Part shown: positions 33,079 to 42,808 of the stretch, piece by piece
How the letters are laid out: every line of letters begins with the position of its first letter
Position numbering within the stretch: the stretch's first letter is position 1
Origin: Streptococcus sp. oral taxon 431
GTDB taxonomy: Bacteria > Bacillota > Bacilli > Lactobacillales > Streptococcaceae
Reading direction: 5' to 3'
Length of the DNA stretch: 64,000 nt
Assembly (NCBI RefSeq): GCF_001553685.1
Contig: NZ_CP014264.1
Span: forward strand, 70,001 to 134,000
The notes under the pieces: model-generated
Told to the model about the DNA's origin: nothing
The model's input: the letters and a program-made list of their open reading frames with translations, nothing else
The model's database searches: none
Program-made: the position numbers and the translations under genes

Positions 33079-36000
33079 TGAATTGAAAGTCATGATTGAC
33101 GCTGAGATAGCGCCTTTCAGGAAGAAGATGAAAGAAGTCGAGAATCAGGTCAAAGGAACATCTGACCAAGTGAAGAATGCCACTGCTAAAGTTCGTGAAC
33201 AGTCGAACTCTATCGGTAGTGCGTTTGGAAAGCTAGCTAAGTTCGCTGGTTTTGCAATTCTTGGCAAGAAATTGCTTGATGTTGGGATGTATTCAACGCA
33301 GACGGCTCTTGAAGTGTCAGCGTCTATGAACCAAATCAAGCGCCAGATGGGCGAGAGTTCGCAATCTTTCTTAAAATGGGTTAACGATAACGCTAATGCT
33401 ATGAATATGGGTGTGGGTGAGGCTACTAACTACGGTGCGGTTTACTCAAACCTATTTTCTGGATTTATCAAAGACACCAATAAGTTAAGCGCCTATACTG
33501 CTAAGATGCTTCAGACATCAGCAGTAGTCGCAGAGGGTACAGGTCGTAGCATTACAGACGTTATGGAGCGGATTCGCTCTGGTTTACTAGGAAACACCGA
33601 AGCAATTGAGGACCTAGGAATCAACGTCAATGTGGCTATGATTGAATCCACTGAAGCTTTTAAGCGTTTTGCAAATGGTCAAAGCTGGCAACAGTTGGAT
33701 TATCAAACCCAGCAACAAATACGTTTGATGGCTATCCTAGAGCAAGCCACTGCCAAGTATGGCGACACTTTATCCAATTCAGTTAATGGCAGTATTAGTT
33801 TGTTTAAGTCCTTGATGAAGGACACTGCGTTAAATCTTGGGAATTCCATGCTACCTATTATTAATGCAATTATGCCCGTCTTGAACTCTTTTGCGATGGT
33901 ATTGAAGAACGTAACTGCTAAACTCGCTGAGTTTATCGCTTTGATGTTCAACAAGAAAGCAACAGTTAAAGATGGTGTTGGTGGAGCAGTTGGAAACATG
34001 GGTAATGCCATGAAGGATGCTGCAGGCGGAGCAGGAGACCTTGCTGATGCAGTGGACGACGCTGGAGATTCAGCAGGAGGACTTGCTGACAACCTTGGAG
34101 ACTCAGCCAAAAACGCTAAGAAGGCTGCTAAAGAATTGCTTGGTCTAATGGGATTTGATGAGATTAACATCTTGCAAAAACCAAAAGACGACGATGCAGG
34201 AGGTTCTGGCGGTGGAGGCGGTGGCGGAGGCAAAGGTGGTAAAGGAAAGGGAGGCGGTGGCGGACCTTTCAAAGACATCTTGCCAGAAGTCGAGTTGACT
34301 GACATGGGTAACCAATTCAAGAGCATTTTCGATGGTCTTGGAGATAAGTTAAAGGGGTTGTTTGACCTTTTCAAAAAAGGTTTTGATGCAGCGTTTAGAC
34401 CAGAAGGTATAGAACGTATCAAGATCGCTTTAGACCAAATAGCTAAGACACTGGGAGAAATAGCCACTGACCCAAGGGTTGTGAATGCCTTTAACCGCAT
34501 GACCGAAAAAATCGCTTATGCATTAGGGCAAGTGGTAGGCTCAATAGCCACTATCGGTTTGGGTATTGGTGTTTTTCTTGCTGAAAGTATCGCAAATGGT
34601 CTTGGAAGGCAAAAAGAACGCATTATCAGGGCGCTAGTTGCTTTGTTTGATAATATCGGTAATGTTGCAGAGGCTGTAGGAAACATTGCTCAGGCCTTTT
34701 CTAGTGCTTTCTACGATGTCATTACATCAACTGGTGCGGTTCGTATCGGTAGTGCTATTGTGTCAACATTTTTGAGTTTGAGTTCAAAAGTTGTTGAGAT
34801 TGGAAGCAAACTTGGTGGTGATTTATTCAAAGGTTTAGAGCGAATTGTGACAGATAACGCTCCGAAGTTATCAAGTTCCTTACAAGGAGCTTTGGATGCG
34901 ATTGCTCCAGTGTTTGAAACAATAGAGCAAGCAGTGAACCGTTTTGGTGATGCATTTAGCCGTGTGTATGATGAACATGTTAGTCCATTTATAACAACTC
35001 TTTCTAGTGGTATTTCTCAAATTGTTTCAGTCTTTCTAGATAGTTTTGATAACAATGTTACTCCAGCACTTCAAAGATTCTCTGATGGATTTGAAGATGC
35101 CTATAGCAATCATATCGGTCCAGCAATTGATTCTTTGAGTCAAGCTTTCGGGGGATTGGTTGATGTTCTCAAACAAGTCTGGGAAGATAATATGCAACCT
35201 TTTGCTGAGTTCTTAGCCGATACATTCGGTATCAGCATTGGTGGAGTTGTCGATCTACTAGGCGGAGCTATTTTAGAGGCTTTAAAAATTCTAGCCGATA
35301 CAGTAAAAGCTGTTAGCGATGCTTTCATTGCTTTTTCTGATTGGTGCAAGGATAACCGAGAGATAGTTTCAGCCATGGCAACTGCAATTGGTCTTGTATC
35401 GACAGCTTGGCAAGGTATTAAATTCTTGTCCTGGGCTGAGCAAGCTGGTGGTCTTGCGGCAGGAATTGGTAAATTAAGCGGAGCTTTCACTGATTTAGTT
35501 GGTGCGGTAAAAGGATTAACAGTTGATAAGATAAAATCTTTTGCAGAAAGTGTGTATTTGAATACCTTGTATGCAAAAGACTTTGTGGTCAATTCAGGTA
35601 AATTGATTGTAGAGTTAGGAAAAACTGCTTTAGAACTTGGTAAATCTGCGCTAGCGTGGGGTGCTAATGCGGCACAAATGGGACTTGCAACAGCGGCAGA
35701 GATCGCTCAATCAGTTGCAGCAGGAGTCGCAGCAGCTGCAACATGGGCACTCAATGGAGCTATTGCGGTATTGACCAGTCCGATAACCTTGGTTATTGCA
35801 GCAATTGCAGCCTTAATTGCTATCGGTGTCTTGCTCTACCAAAACTGGGACACTGTTGTTGAGTTTGCTAAAACAGCATGGCAAGAACTATGTGATTTTA
35901 TCAGTGTGATTTGTCAAGCAATTGGCGAATTTTTCAGCGGTTTATGGGCGAAGCTTCAAGAAATCTTTGAGCCGATAGGTCAATGGTTTGGCGAGAAGTT

Positions 36001-36865
36001 CCAGCAAGCGTGGGACGCAATTGTAAACATTTTCTCTGGTATTGGAGAGTGGTTCTCTGGTGTATTCCAAGGTGCATGGGATGCTATCGTTAATATCTTC
36101 ACGCCAATCGGCTCATGGTTCGGAGAACGTTGGGCGGATGTGACTAATGCTTTAGCAAACGTAGGAGCATGGTTCACAGACATGTTTCAAAAAGCGTGGA
36201 CTGGGCTTACCAACATATTCAGCAAGTTAGGTTCTTGGTTTGGCGAAAGATGGAACGATGTAAAAAATGCGCTTGCGAATGTATCTTCTTGGTTTGGTAA
36301 TACATTTACGAGTGCATATAATGCGGTTAAAAATGCTTTTAGCTCTATCGGTTCGTTCTTCAGCGGTGTTTGGTCAACGGTTCAAAATATCTTTGTTAAC
36401 GCTGGTCAAATGGTCGGTGATGCAGTAGGTGGAGCTTTCAGAAGTGCAGTCAATGCAGTTCTTGGAACGATTGAAAATGTAGTCAATGGCTTTATTGGTA
36501 TGATTAACGGAGTTTTAGATGCTGTCAGAAGTCTTCCAGGGCTTGGATGGGTTGGTAGCGTTGGCTACGTAAGTCTACCTCGATTAGCCCGTGGTGGTAT
36601 CGTTGATAGCCCAACTATAGCCATGATTGGTGAAGCTGGTAAAGAGGCGGTTGTACCACTTGAGAATACTGGATTTATACAAACATTAGGCCGAGTTGTT
36701 AGCGGTGCTGTAGTAAATGCCATGGCTGGTGTTAGCCCACAAGGTGGGTTCTCTGGTGATGGTGATATCGTTATTCAAATCGGTGGGCACGAATTTGGAC
36801 GTGTAGCCATCCAAGAAATCAATCGAGAACAAGAACGTGCAGGACAAGTCTTGCTTAACATCTAA
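33065..36865 (+). CDS. Tail tape measure protein
   Basis: 1266 residues, the ruler of tail length. N-terminal coiled coil (IDAEIAPFRKKMKEVENQVK). Gly/Lys-rich linker near residues 378-400. Hydrophobic segments near residues 890-925 (ATWALNGAIAVLTSPITLVI, AAIAALIAIGVLLYQNWDTV). Several repeats of the form IFxPIGxWFGExW then DVxNALANVxxWF at residues ~965-1080. C-terminal LARGGIVDSPTIAMIGEAGK. A ~3.8 kb gene predicts a tail of roughly 180-190 nm using the usual 1.5 angstrom per residue. Confidence 0.95.
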   Translation: MATLDELKVMIDAEIAPFRKKMKEVENQVKGTSDQVKNATAKVREQSNSIGSAFGKLAKFAGFAILGKKLLDVGMYSTQTALEVSASMNQIKRQMGESSQSFLKWVNDNANAMNMGVGEATNYGAVYSNLFSGFIKDTNKLSAYTAKMLQTSAVVAEGTGRSITDVMERIRSGLLGNTEAIEDLGINVNVAMIESTEAFKRFANGQSWQQLDYQTQQQIRLMAILEQATAKYGDTLSNSVNGSISLFKSLMKDTALNLGNSMLPIINAIMPVLNSFAMVLKNVTAKLAEFIALMFNKKATVKDGVGGAVGNMGNAMKDAAGGAGDLADAVDDAGDSAGGLADNLGDSAKNAKKAAKELLGLMGFDEINILQKPKDDDAGGSGGGGGGGGKGGKGKGGGGGPFKDILPEVELTDMGNQFKSIFDGLGDKLKGLFDLFKKGFDAAFRPEGIERIKIALDQIAKTLGEIATDPRVVNAFNRMTEKIAYALGQVVGSIATIGLGIGVFLAESIANGLGRQKERIIRALVALFDNIGNVAEAVGNIAQAFSSAFYDVITSTGAVRIGSAIVSTFLSLSSKVVEIGSKLGGDLFKGLERIVTDNAPKLSSSLQGALDAIAPVFETIEQAVNRFGDAFSRVYDEHVSPFITTLSSGISQIVSVFLDSFDNNVTPALQRFSDGFEDAYSNHIGPAIDSLSQAFGGLVDVLKQVWEDNMQPFAEFLADTFGISIGGVVDLLGGAILEALKILADTVKAVSDAFIAFSDWCKDNREIVSAMATAIGLVSTAWQGIKFLSWAEQAGGLAAGIGKLSGAFTDLVGAVKGLTVDKIKSFAESVYLNTLYAKDFVVNSGKLIVELGKTALELGKSALAWGANAAQMGLATAAEIAQSVAAGVAAAATWALNGAIAVLTSPITLVIAAIAALIAIGVLLYQNWDTVVEFAKTAWQELCDFISVICQAIGEFFSGLWAKLQEIFEPIGQWFGEKFQQAWDAIVNIFSGIGEWFSGVFQGAWDAIVNIFTPIGSWFGERWADVTNALANVGAWFTDMFQKAWTGLTNIFSKLGSWFGERWNDVKNALANVSSWFGNTFTSAYNAVKNAFSSIGSFFSGVWSTVQNIFVNAGQMVGDAVGGAFRSAVNAVLGTIENVVNGFIGMINGVLDAVRSLPGLGWVGSVGYVSLPRLARGGIVDSPTIAMIGEAGKEAVVPLENTGFIQTLGRVVSGAVVNAMAGVSPQGGFSGDGDIVIQIGGHEFGRVAIQEINREQERAGQVLLNI

Positions 36866-36876
36866 AGGGAGGTAAA

Positions 36877-37227
36877 ATGGCACACTTAATAATAAATGGG
36901 GTGGCTGTGAAGCCTCCCAAATCTTTTCAAGTCGGTATCCAAGATATTGACGGAGAGACTGGACGAAATGCTAATGGAGACATGGTGCGTGACCGTATCA
37001 CCACTAAGCGTAAGTTAGATTGTGAATGGGGCATGCTGACTCAAGATGAAGTGAGTCAGCTTTTAAATGCCGTATCGCCTGAATTCTTTGAAGTGTCTTA
37101 TCCAGACCCTATGGATGGGCAAGTCACAAAGACTTTCTATGTTGGCGACAGGACAGCGCCAAGCTACTCGTTTACTGAGAAGTTCAAACCTTGGACAGGT
37201 GCTAAATTTAACTTAGTAGAGAGGTAG
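36877..37227 (+). CDS. Tail protein between tape measure and tail-tip gene
   Basis: 116 residues (LIINGVAVKPPKSFQVGIQD ... VSYPDPMDGQVTKTFYVGDR), resembling DUF6711-type tail proteins of lactic phages. Probably part of the distal tail. Confidence 0.7.
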   Translation: MAHLIINGVAVKPPKSFQVGIQDIDGETGRNANGDMVRDRITTKRKLDCEWGMLTQDEVSQLLNAVSPEFFEVSYPDPMDGQVTKTFYVGDRTAPSYSFTEKFKPWTGAKFNLVER

Positions 37228-37231
37228 AAAA

Positions 37232-40200
37232 ATGGACGCACTCAGAAAACAAAAGTTTAATCAAGCAATGTTCTCCAAAAATCGAACTCTCGCTATTAGA
37301 GTAGGGAAGTATCAGTCGAGCGACATCAAAGAAGCAAGTTTTGATTATGGTTATATCAAAGGTGATACTTATAAACCTGGTGGAACGTGCGCAGGTAGTG
37401 CTAAAATCGTCTTTACGAGCGTTATTACTACTTTCAATAAATTAGATAAGGTTTATCCTGAAATCGGTCTTTTGGTAGACGGAACCTACGAATGGGTTAA
37501 GATGGGTGAATACTTTATCAATGATATTGAGATTGACCGCAATCGTAACATGACTAAACTTGATCTCATGGATGGGATGTTCAAGCTAAATCGTGAGCAC
37601 ATCACTGATTTAACCTATCCGGCTGAAATTCGACATGTTATCAAAGAAATTTGTCTAAAGACTGGTATAGAGTTAGCAAATGAATACATGGATATTACAT
37701 CCATGAATTACAGAATCGAGCAGATTCCGAAAGATAAAAAAATGACATTCAGAGATGTTTTGAGTCTAGCTACTCAGATGCTCGGGATGTCTTGTTTTTT
37801 TAATCGAGAAGGTAAACTCGAAATCAAGGAATTGACTGATTCAGGTATCACGATTACAGCAGATAGTTACTTCATGCACGGATTAACCAAGAGTGAAATT
37901 GAGTATCAGATAGCTGGGATATCTTGTAAAAAAAACAAAGAGATACTCACTGTTGGTTTGAGAACTGGTCGCTCACTTGAGATTGAAAATCTATTAATGT
38001 CTCAATCTGCCTTAGACAACCTTTATCACAACATCAAAGATATTCGTTATTATCCGTTTAATTTGAATTACCAAGGCCATTTATTGCTGGACGTCGGTCA
38101 GTGGGTGACCATTAAGACAAATACGGGCGAAACCTTCAAATCGCCAGTATTGAGCCAATCATTCACATTTAAAGGCGGTTTGCGTGGTCGTATTAGTGCA
38201 GATAGTAAGGCTGGTAATGATGCGCAGTATTCGTATGCAGGTACAATTACCAAAAAGATTGAACAATTTAATGAAATTGAAGCTCAAATCCAAAGTCAAC
38301 TTGAAGAAGCAGATAAAGGTTTTGACCAGAAGGTTGAAAAAATCAAAAATGATTTTAGCGATCAAGTCAAACTTGCCAGAGCTAAATCCGAAGAAGTCAA
38401 GCAAGAACTGTCTGACACTATCAATCAGCGTTTCGACAGCTTTGAAAATGGTCCTTTACAAGATGCTAAACGTAGGGCTATAGAAGCCTTGAGAAACGCT
38501 GGCGCAAGCAGCTTACTCGCTCAGGAAGCCAAGCGGATTTGGTTGGATTCTGTTGCTAAACTTGAAGAATTCAAGATACAGGCTACAAGCGCTCAAACAG
38601 CTTTGTCGGGTGATTTGGATGTTCTAAAACAGACGGTCAACAATGAAGTCAACCAAGCGTCCGAACATCGCAGAACGACCACTGAGGCTCTTAGTCGAAT
38701 GACTGGCCAGATGAACGGATTTGCGACGAAATCAGAGGTCAAACAAGGCATTGATGGGCTGACTCAGACATTTGCTAAGATGCGGGTCGGTGGAACGAAC
38801 CTTTATATATTAAGTAATAATAAGGATATCTCTCGCAGTATCCATTTAACAGATTTGAAATTTGATATTTCATCTGGCGAAATTTCATTTCAAGCAACTG
38901 GATCAGATCCGTATTTTGGCGAAGCCACAGTTCATCCAAAAGTAGCAAGCGAACGAAATGGTGTTAGAATTCCTGTTGTTTTGGGGAAAGCAATCTATAT
39001 AACAGTTTCAAATCCAATTTTTATCAAAAATTACATTTCGTATTTTGATAAAAATGGGAATACTGTGAAATCTTATAAGAAATATGCGACAAATTCCTTT
39101 CTAATCCCTTTTGAAGAAGTGAAAGGAGTCTCATTCATCTGCCTGCGTTTTGGGTGTGGAGGTTCTGATTTTGAAATCGGAAGCGTTATAAAAACTAAAA
39201 TAAAAGTTGAATATGGTACTATCCCGACCGACTGGAGTCCTGCGCCTGAAGATATTGACGGCCTTATCACAGAAGCCAAGGCTACCTTCGAGCGAACGGC
39301 TCAGGGCTTGCGGACTGACTTATCAGCTATTCAGGAATATGTAAATAAAGACGGTCAGCGACAGGAAGTCTTACAACGCTACGCTCGTGAAGAGAGTGCA
39401 AAACAAGCAACGGCAGTTCGTGAGCTGGTCAATCGTGATTTCGTTGGTAAGGCTACTTATCAAGAGGACGTGAGAGGTCTTGAACGCAAGTTCGAAACTA
39501 TCACCAACCCACAAAGTGGCACGATAGCGAATCAGATTGCCAACTACAAAACAGCAGTGGATGGACGATTTACTGAAATCACCTCACTGATTTCTGGTAA
39601 GGCTAATCAGACAGACTTCCAGCGAGTTAAGGAAACTAGTCAGCTTTACGAGCGTATTCTGGGCAATACTGAAAATGGGATTGTTAATAATGTGGCTCGT
39701 ATGGCTATGACCAATCAGCTGTTCCAGGTTGAAGTTGGGAAGGCCTTTGCGGAACATCAGAATTTATTCTTAATCTCAACGCTCACTAAAGGATTTTTAG
39801 GGAATAATGGAATCATTAACGTAGCGAACGCTACACAAAAGGAGGTTACATCCGATTTCATTTCAGTGGATCCAAATGAAAAAATTATTTTCCAGCACTG
39901 GGTAACTCTTCCTGAGAATGGAATGGCTTGGACCGCTTGGCAATTTTTTGATAAAAACAAAAATCCTATTGATAACCGCAAACCAGGCTTAAATGCTTAC
40001 AAAACAACTGTAGGCAAACAACACAACATCAATCAAATCACTGTACCAGCGAATGCTTATTTCGTCAGATTCTCAGCTCGTATGTATGATGATGGTTTGA
40101 TAAAAGTAGAACACGGTTCAGTTCCATCTGATTACTCAGTAGCACCAAATGATGCCCTTGAAGCTGTTAAAACAGTACAAACTCAATTAAATGACTCATG

Positions 40201-41251
40201 GTCGGTTCAAAATCTGACAAGCGCAGGCTCAATCGTTTCGCAAATCAATGCGACCAACAATCAAATTTTGATTGAAGCTGAAAAGATTCGATTGAAGGGT
40301 AAGACCTTACTTGATGAGCTGACGGCTATTCAAGGTTATTTCAAACGCTTGTTCGTTGGTGAAGGTACGTTCGCGACTCTTAACACAGATATTTTGCGAG
40401 CTAACTCTATCACAGCTGATAAGCTGGTCATGGATATGGCAATGGCAAGACGTTTCGTCTCAAGTGATATCTTCACGGATACGCTTGCTGCTAAAGAAGC
40501 CTTTATCAACAAACTTCGGTCTGTTGTTGTTACCGCAACTTTGCTAGAAGGGTATAAAGGCTGGATTGGTGGTTTTCAAATCGGGACACACGATTCAGGC
40601 TCTGGTAGATGGTTGACAGGCAAGAACCATTTTTCTGTCGGTATGGGCGATGGCGAAGGAGACGAAGGGTCTACAGCTCTCTGGGTGAATTGGGGGAACC
40701 GTTGGGATCGAGTCGGAGACAAAGCTTGGTACGTGAAGAACAATGGTCAAATGTTTTGTTACAATCGTGCCGAATTTTGGAACACACCTGTTATTCACGG
40801 AGATTTGCGTGTCACAGGGGATATTTACTACAACAATAAGGCGTCAGGCGGTGGTTCAGGTTACTGGATTTCATCACCAAGATACTCAAGAATTGAGCCC
40901 TCTGGCGGCTCTTTATATTTATATTATTCCGGCGGAGGTTACGACTGGATACCGATGAACAAAGACGTATCTGACCGTCGATACAAGCACAATATCGAAG
41001 CTAGTACAGTTTCTGGGCTAGGTGTAGTCGAAAGTCTGAAGACGTACAGCTACCGCAAAGAATACGATGGAAAACTTGAGTATATTTCTTGCGGTATCAT
41101 GGCGCAAGATGTTCAAAAGTATATCCCAGAGGCTTTCTTTGAGAATCCAGACGGCGCATACTCATATCGCACATTTGAACTTGTGCCTTACCTAATTAAG
41201 GCCATCCAAGAATTAAATCAAAAAATAGAAAAATTGGAGAAAACAGCATGA
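37232..41251 (+). CDS. Tail-tip/receptor-binding protein with S74 chaperone domain
   Basis: 1339 residues. Residues 1-~370 are a baseplate/tail-hub-like domain (SFDYGYIKGDTYKPGGTCAG, DIEIDRNRNMTKLDLMDGMF). Residues ~370-510 are coiled coil. Two similar beta-sandwich modules follow, each ending with a shared signature (KVEYGTIPTDWSPAPEDIDG near 680 and KVEHGSVPSDYSVAPNDALE near 970), probably sugar-binding. The C-terminus is a peptidase S74 intramolecular chaperone (DVSDRRYKHNIEASTVSGLG) with the Ser/Lys dyad, expected to trimerise the fibre and cut itself off. It should decide host-cell binding. Confidence 0.88.
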   Translation: MDALRKQKFNQAMFSKNRTLAIRVGKYQSSDIKEASFDYGYIKGDTYKPGGTCAGSAKIVFTSVITTFNKLDKVYPEIGLLVDGTYEWVKMGEYFINDIEIDRNRNMTKLDLMDGMFKLNREHITDLTYPAEIRHVIKEICLKTGIELANEYMDITSMNYRIEQIPKDKKMTFRDVLSLATQMLGMSCFFNREGKLEIKELTDSGITITADSYFMHGLTKSEIEYQIAGISCKKNKEILTVGLRTGRSLEIENLLMSQSALDNLYHNIKDIRYYPFNLNYQGHLLLDVGQWVTIKTNTGETFKSPVLSQSFTFKGGLRGRISADSKAGNDAQYSYAGTITKKIEQFNEIEAQIQSQLEEADKGFDQKVEKIKNDFSDQVKLARAKSEEVKQELSDTINQRFDSFENGPLQDAKRRAIEALRNAGASSLLAQEAKRIWLDSVAKLEEFKIQATSAQTALSGDLDVLKQTVNNEVNQASEHRRTTTEALSRMTGQMNGFATKSEVKQGIDGLTQTFAKMRVGGTNLYILSNNKDISRSIHLTDLKFDISSGEISFQATGSDPYFGEATVHPKVASERNGVRIPVVLGKAIYITVSNPIFIKNYISYFDKNGNTVKSYKKYATNSFLIPFEEVKGVSFICLRFGCGGSDFEIGSVIKTKIKVEYGTIPTDWSPAPEDIDGLITEAKATFERTAQGLRTDLSAIQEYVNKDGQRQEVLQRYAREESAKQATAVRELVNRDFVGKATYQEDVRGLERKFETITNPQSGTIANQIANYKTAVDGRFTEITSLISGKANQTDFQRVKETSQLYERILGNTENGIVNNVARMAMTNQLFQVEVGKAFAEHQNLFLISTLTKGFLGNNGIINVANATQKEVTSDFISVDPNEKIIFQHWVTLPENGMAWTAWQFFDKNKNPIDNRKPGLNAYKTTVGKQHNINQITVPANAYFVRFSARMYDDGLIKVEHGSVPSDYSVAPNDALEAVKTVQTQLNDSWSVQNLTSAGSIVSQINATNNQILIEAEKIRLKGKTLLDELTAIQGYFKRLFVGEGTFATLNTDILRANSITADKLVMDMAMARRFVSSDIFTDTLAAKEAFINKLRSVVVTATLLEGYKGWIGGFQIGTHDSGSGRWLTGKNHFSVGMGDGEGDEGSTALWVNWGNRWDRVGDKAWYVKNNGQMFCYNRAEFWNTPVIHGDLRVTGDIYYNNKASGGGSGYWISSPRYSRIEPSGGSLYLYYSGGGYDWIPMNKDVSDRRYKHNIEASTVSGLGVVESLKTYSYRKEYDGKLEYISCGIMAQDVQKYIPEAFFENPDGAYSYRTFELVPYLIKAIQELNQKIEKLEKTA

Positions 41252-41451
41252 ACGAAACATTGAATCAATTAGTTATGGAGTCGCTATCTAAGAAATTAGC
41301 ACAAGTAGAAATACAAGCCGCGCAAAACGAAGTATTCTATCTCTTTGCTGCAAGTGAATTGCAAAAGATGAATGAAGTTTTGGAATACGACCCTGCTCTA
41401 AAAGAGCTATTTGAAGAAGTGAAAGGAAAAATGACAAATGGCAATCAGTAA
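41248..41451 (+). CDS. Small phage protein after the tail fibre
   Basis: 67 residues, helical (MNETLNQLVMESLSKKLAQV), start coupled to the previous stop. Common in this position in streptococcal phages; role unknown. Confidence 0.6.
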   Translation: MNETLNQLVMESLSKKLAQVEIQAAQNEVFYLFAASELQKMNEVLEYDPALKELFEEVKGKMTNGNQ

Positions 41452-42025
41452 TTATGAATTAGCAACCAAACCATATCTTCGTGGTTCGGGTGATAATATC
41501 CGAACAGTGGTTGAAATCCGTTTAGAAGATGGGACTCGCTACAGCACCAACATGCGTGAGCTCTCAGGAGACCGTACAGGAGATTCTGACGATGTTTTAA
41601 TTAAATCGGTATTAGACATTGTTAAGACTGAAATTGATCCGTCTAGCGCAATCGTGCAAGCTCAGGAGCAACTTAACAAGGCCAAGGAAGATTTGACTGC
41701 TAACAAAGAGTATCTTGAGTCTGTTTCAGCAATTACTGAAGTCTTGATTGCTCTTGCTATCTCTCAAAACGGAGGCATGCCTACTTATGCTTATTCTAAG
41801 GTAGCTGCATTTGTTAAGCCTCTTGTCAAGACTGCACGATATGCGAATGGTGACATTATTGCCATGCCTTATCCATTTGAAACTAATGCTAAGTGGCCTA
41901 AAGGTACGCTGACTATCTTCAAGTTCCAGATGCAGGAAAAAGAAGGCTATACTTACAAGGAGCAGGATCTTTCTGAAATGCTTCAAAAAGGCATCTTGAC
42001 TGTTGTTATGCCACGGATTGAGTAG
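41438..42025 (+). CDS. DUF1366-type phage protein
   Basis: 195 residues; the N-terminal half is beta (ISNYELATKPYLRGSGDNIR, RTVVEIRLEDGTRYSTNMRE), then helix, then QNGGMPTYAYSKVAAFVKPL. Matches the DUF1366 family found between tail fibre and holin genes. Role unknown. Confidence 0.7.
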   Translation: MAISNYELATKPYLRGSGDNIRTVVEIRLEDGTRYSTNMRELSGDRTGDSDDVLIKSVLDIVKTEIDPSSAIVQAQEQLNKAKEDLTANKEYLESVSAITEVLIALAISQNGGMPTYAYSKVAAFVKPLVKTARYANGDIIAMPYPFETNAKWPKGTLTIFKFQMQEKEGYTYKEQDLSEMLQKGILTVVMPRIE

Positions 42026-42037
42026 AGAGGAGAGTGT

Positions 42038-42472
42038 ATGCGAGACTTACCACTACATGAACTTATTGAACATCTGAAGAATCTTTCATCCAGTCCTTAC
42101 ATTCATATCTTTTTTTGGCTCATGATTTTGGATATTGTAACGGGATATGTCAAGGCTTTTAAAACCAAGCGATTTGATAGTAAGATCGGTACTATGGGAT
42201 TGATTCGTCATTTCGTAGTATTCACGGTCATCTTACTTGTTGCGATGTATGCTCGTTCGCTTGGTGTTCGTCCACTAGGAATTACCTGGACGATGTTCTT
42301 CATTGCTAACTATTTAGGCTCTGTACTTGAGAATTGGGAAGCGATTGGTTGGGCATTCCCAGAATTCTTAAAACCATATATCAACCAAATCAAAAAAGAC
42401 AATGCTAGAAAACTTGGTCAATTATTAGTAAACATTGACCAGAAAGACAAATTTGACGAAAAGGAGAAATAA
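42038..42472 (+). CDS. Phage holin (Cph1/TcdE-type)
   Basis: 144 residues with 3-4 membrane segments (IHIFFWLMILDIVTGYVKAF, LIRHFVVFTVILLVAMYARS, TWTMFFIANYLGSVLENWEA). It forms membrane lesions that release the endolysin. Precedes a second holin-like gene and the lysin. Confidence 0.88.
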   Translation: MRDLPLHELIEHLKNLSSSPYIHIFFWLMILDIVTGYVKAFKTKRFDSKIGTMGLIRHFVVFTVILLVAMYARSLGVRPLGITWTMFFIANYLGSVLENWEAIGWAFPEFLKPYINQIKKDNARKLGQLLVNIDQKDKFDEKEK

Positions 42473-42473
42473 C

Positions 42474-42806
42474 ATGCAACAAATTACTGAAATCATCACA
42501 AACGGAGCGATTAGCATCCTTGTTATCTTGGTAGGGGTAGCAGTTAAAACTGTTAAAGAATACCTGATCAAGAAGGGTGGAGAAAAAACAATCAAGATTG
42601 TTGAAATCCTTGCTAAGAATGCAGTAAACGCAGTAGAACAAGTATCTGCTGAAACTGGCTACAAGGGCGAAGAGAAGCTAGAACAGGCACGTATTAAGAT
42701 TCGTGCTGAGCTTAGCAAATACAATATCAGCATGACTGACCGTGATCTTGATACCTTCGTAGAGTCAGCAGTTAAGCAGATGAATGATGCGTGGAGAGGG
42801 GAATAG
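42474..42806 (+). CDS. Second holin (LLH type)
   Basis: 110 residues with one N-terminal membrane segment (GAISILVILVGVAVKTVKEY) and a long charged cytosolic part, as in the phage LLH holin family. ATG 42474 after AAGGAGAAATAAC; a longer start at 42435 lies inside the previous gene. Confidence 0.85.
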   Translation: MQQITEIITNGAISILVILVGVAVKTVKEYLIKKGGEKTIKIVEILAKNAVNAVEQVSAETGYKGEEKLEQARIKIRAELSKYNISMTDRDLDTFVESAVKQMNDAWRGE

Positions 42807-42808
42807 CA

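Noticed and set aside
33703..34500. Long open frame (265 codons) on the minus strand opposite the tape measure gene
   Set aside because: It mirrors the Gly-rich tape-measure codons (Pro-rich translation), has no ribosome binding site, and the plus-strand gene is certain.
35980..36000. TTTGGCGAG in the tape measure gene as another copy of the RNA loop motif
   Set aside because: Only 9 of 12 bases match and there is no flanking stem; similar short matches (for example near 19456) are expected by chance.
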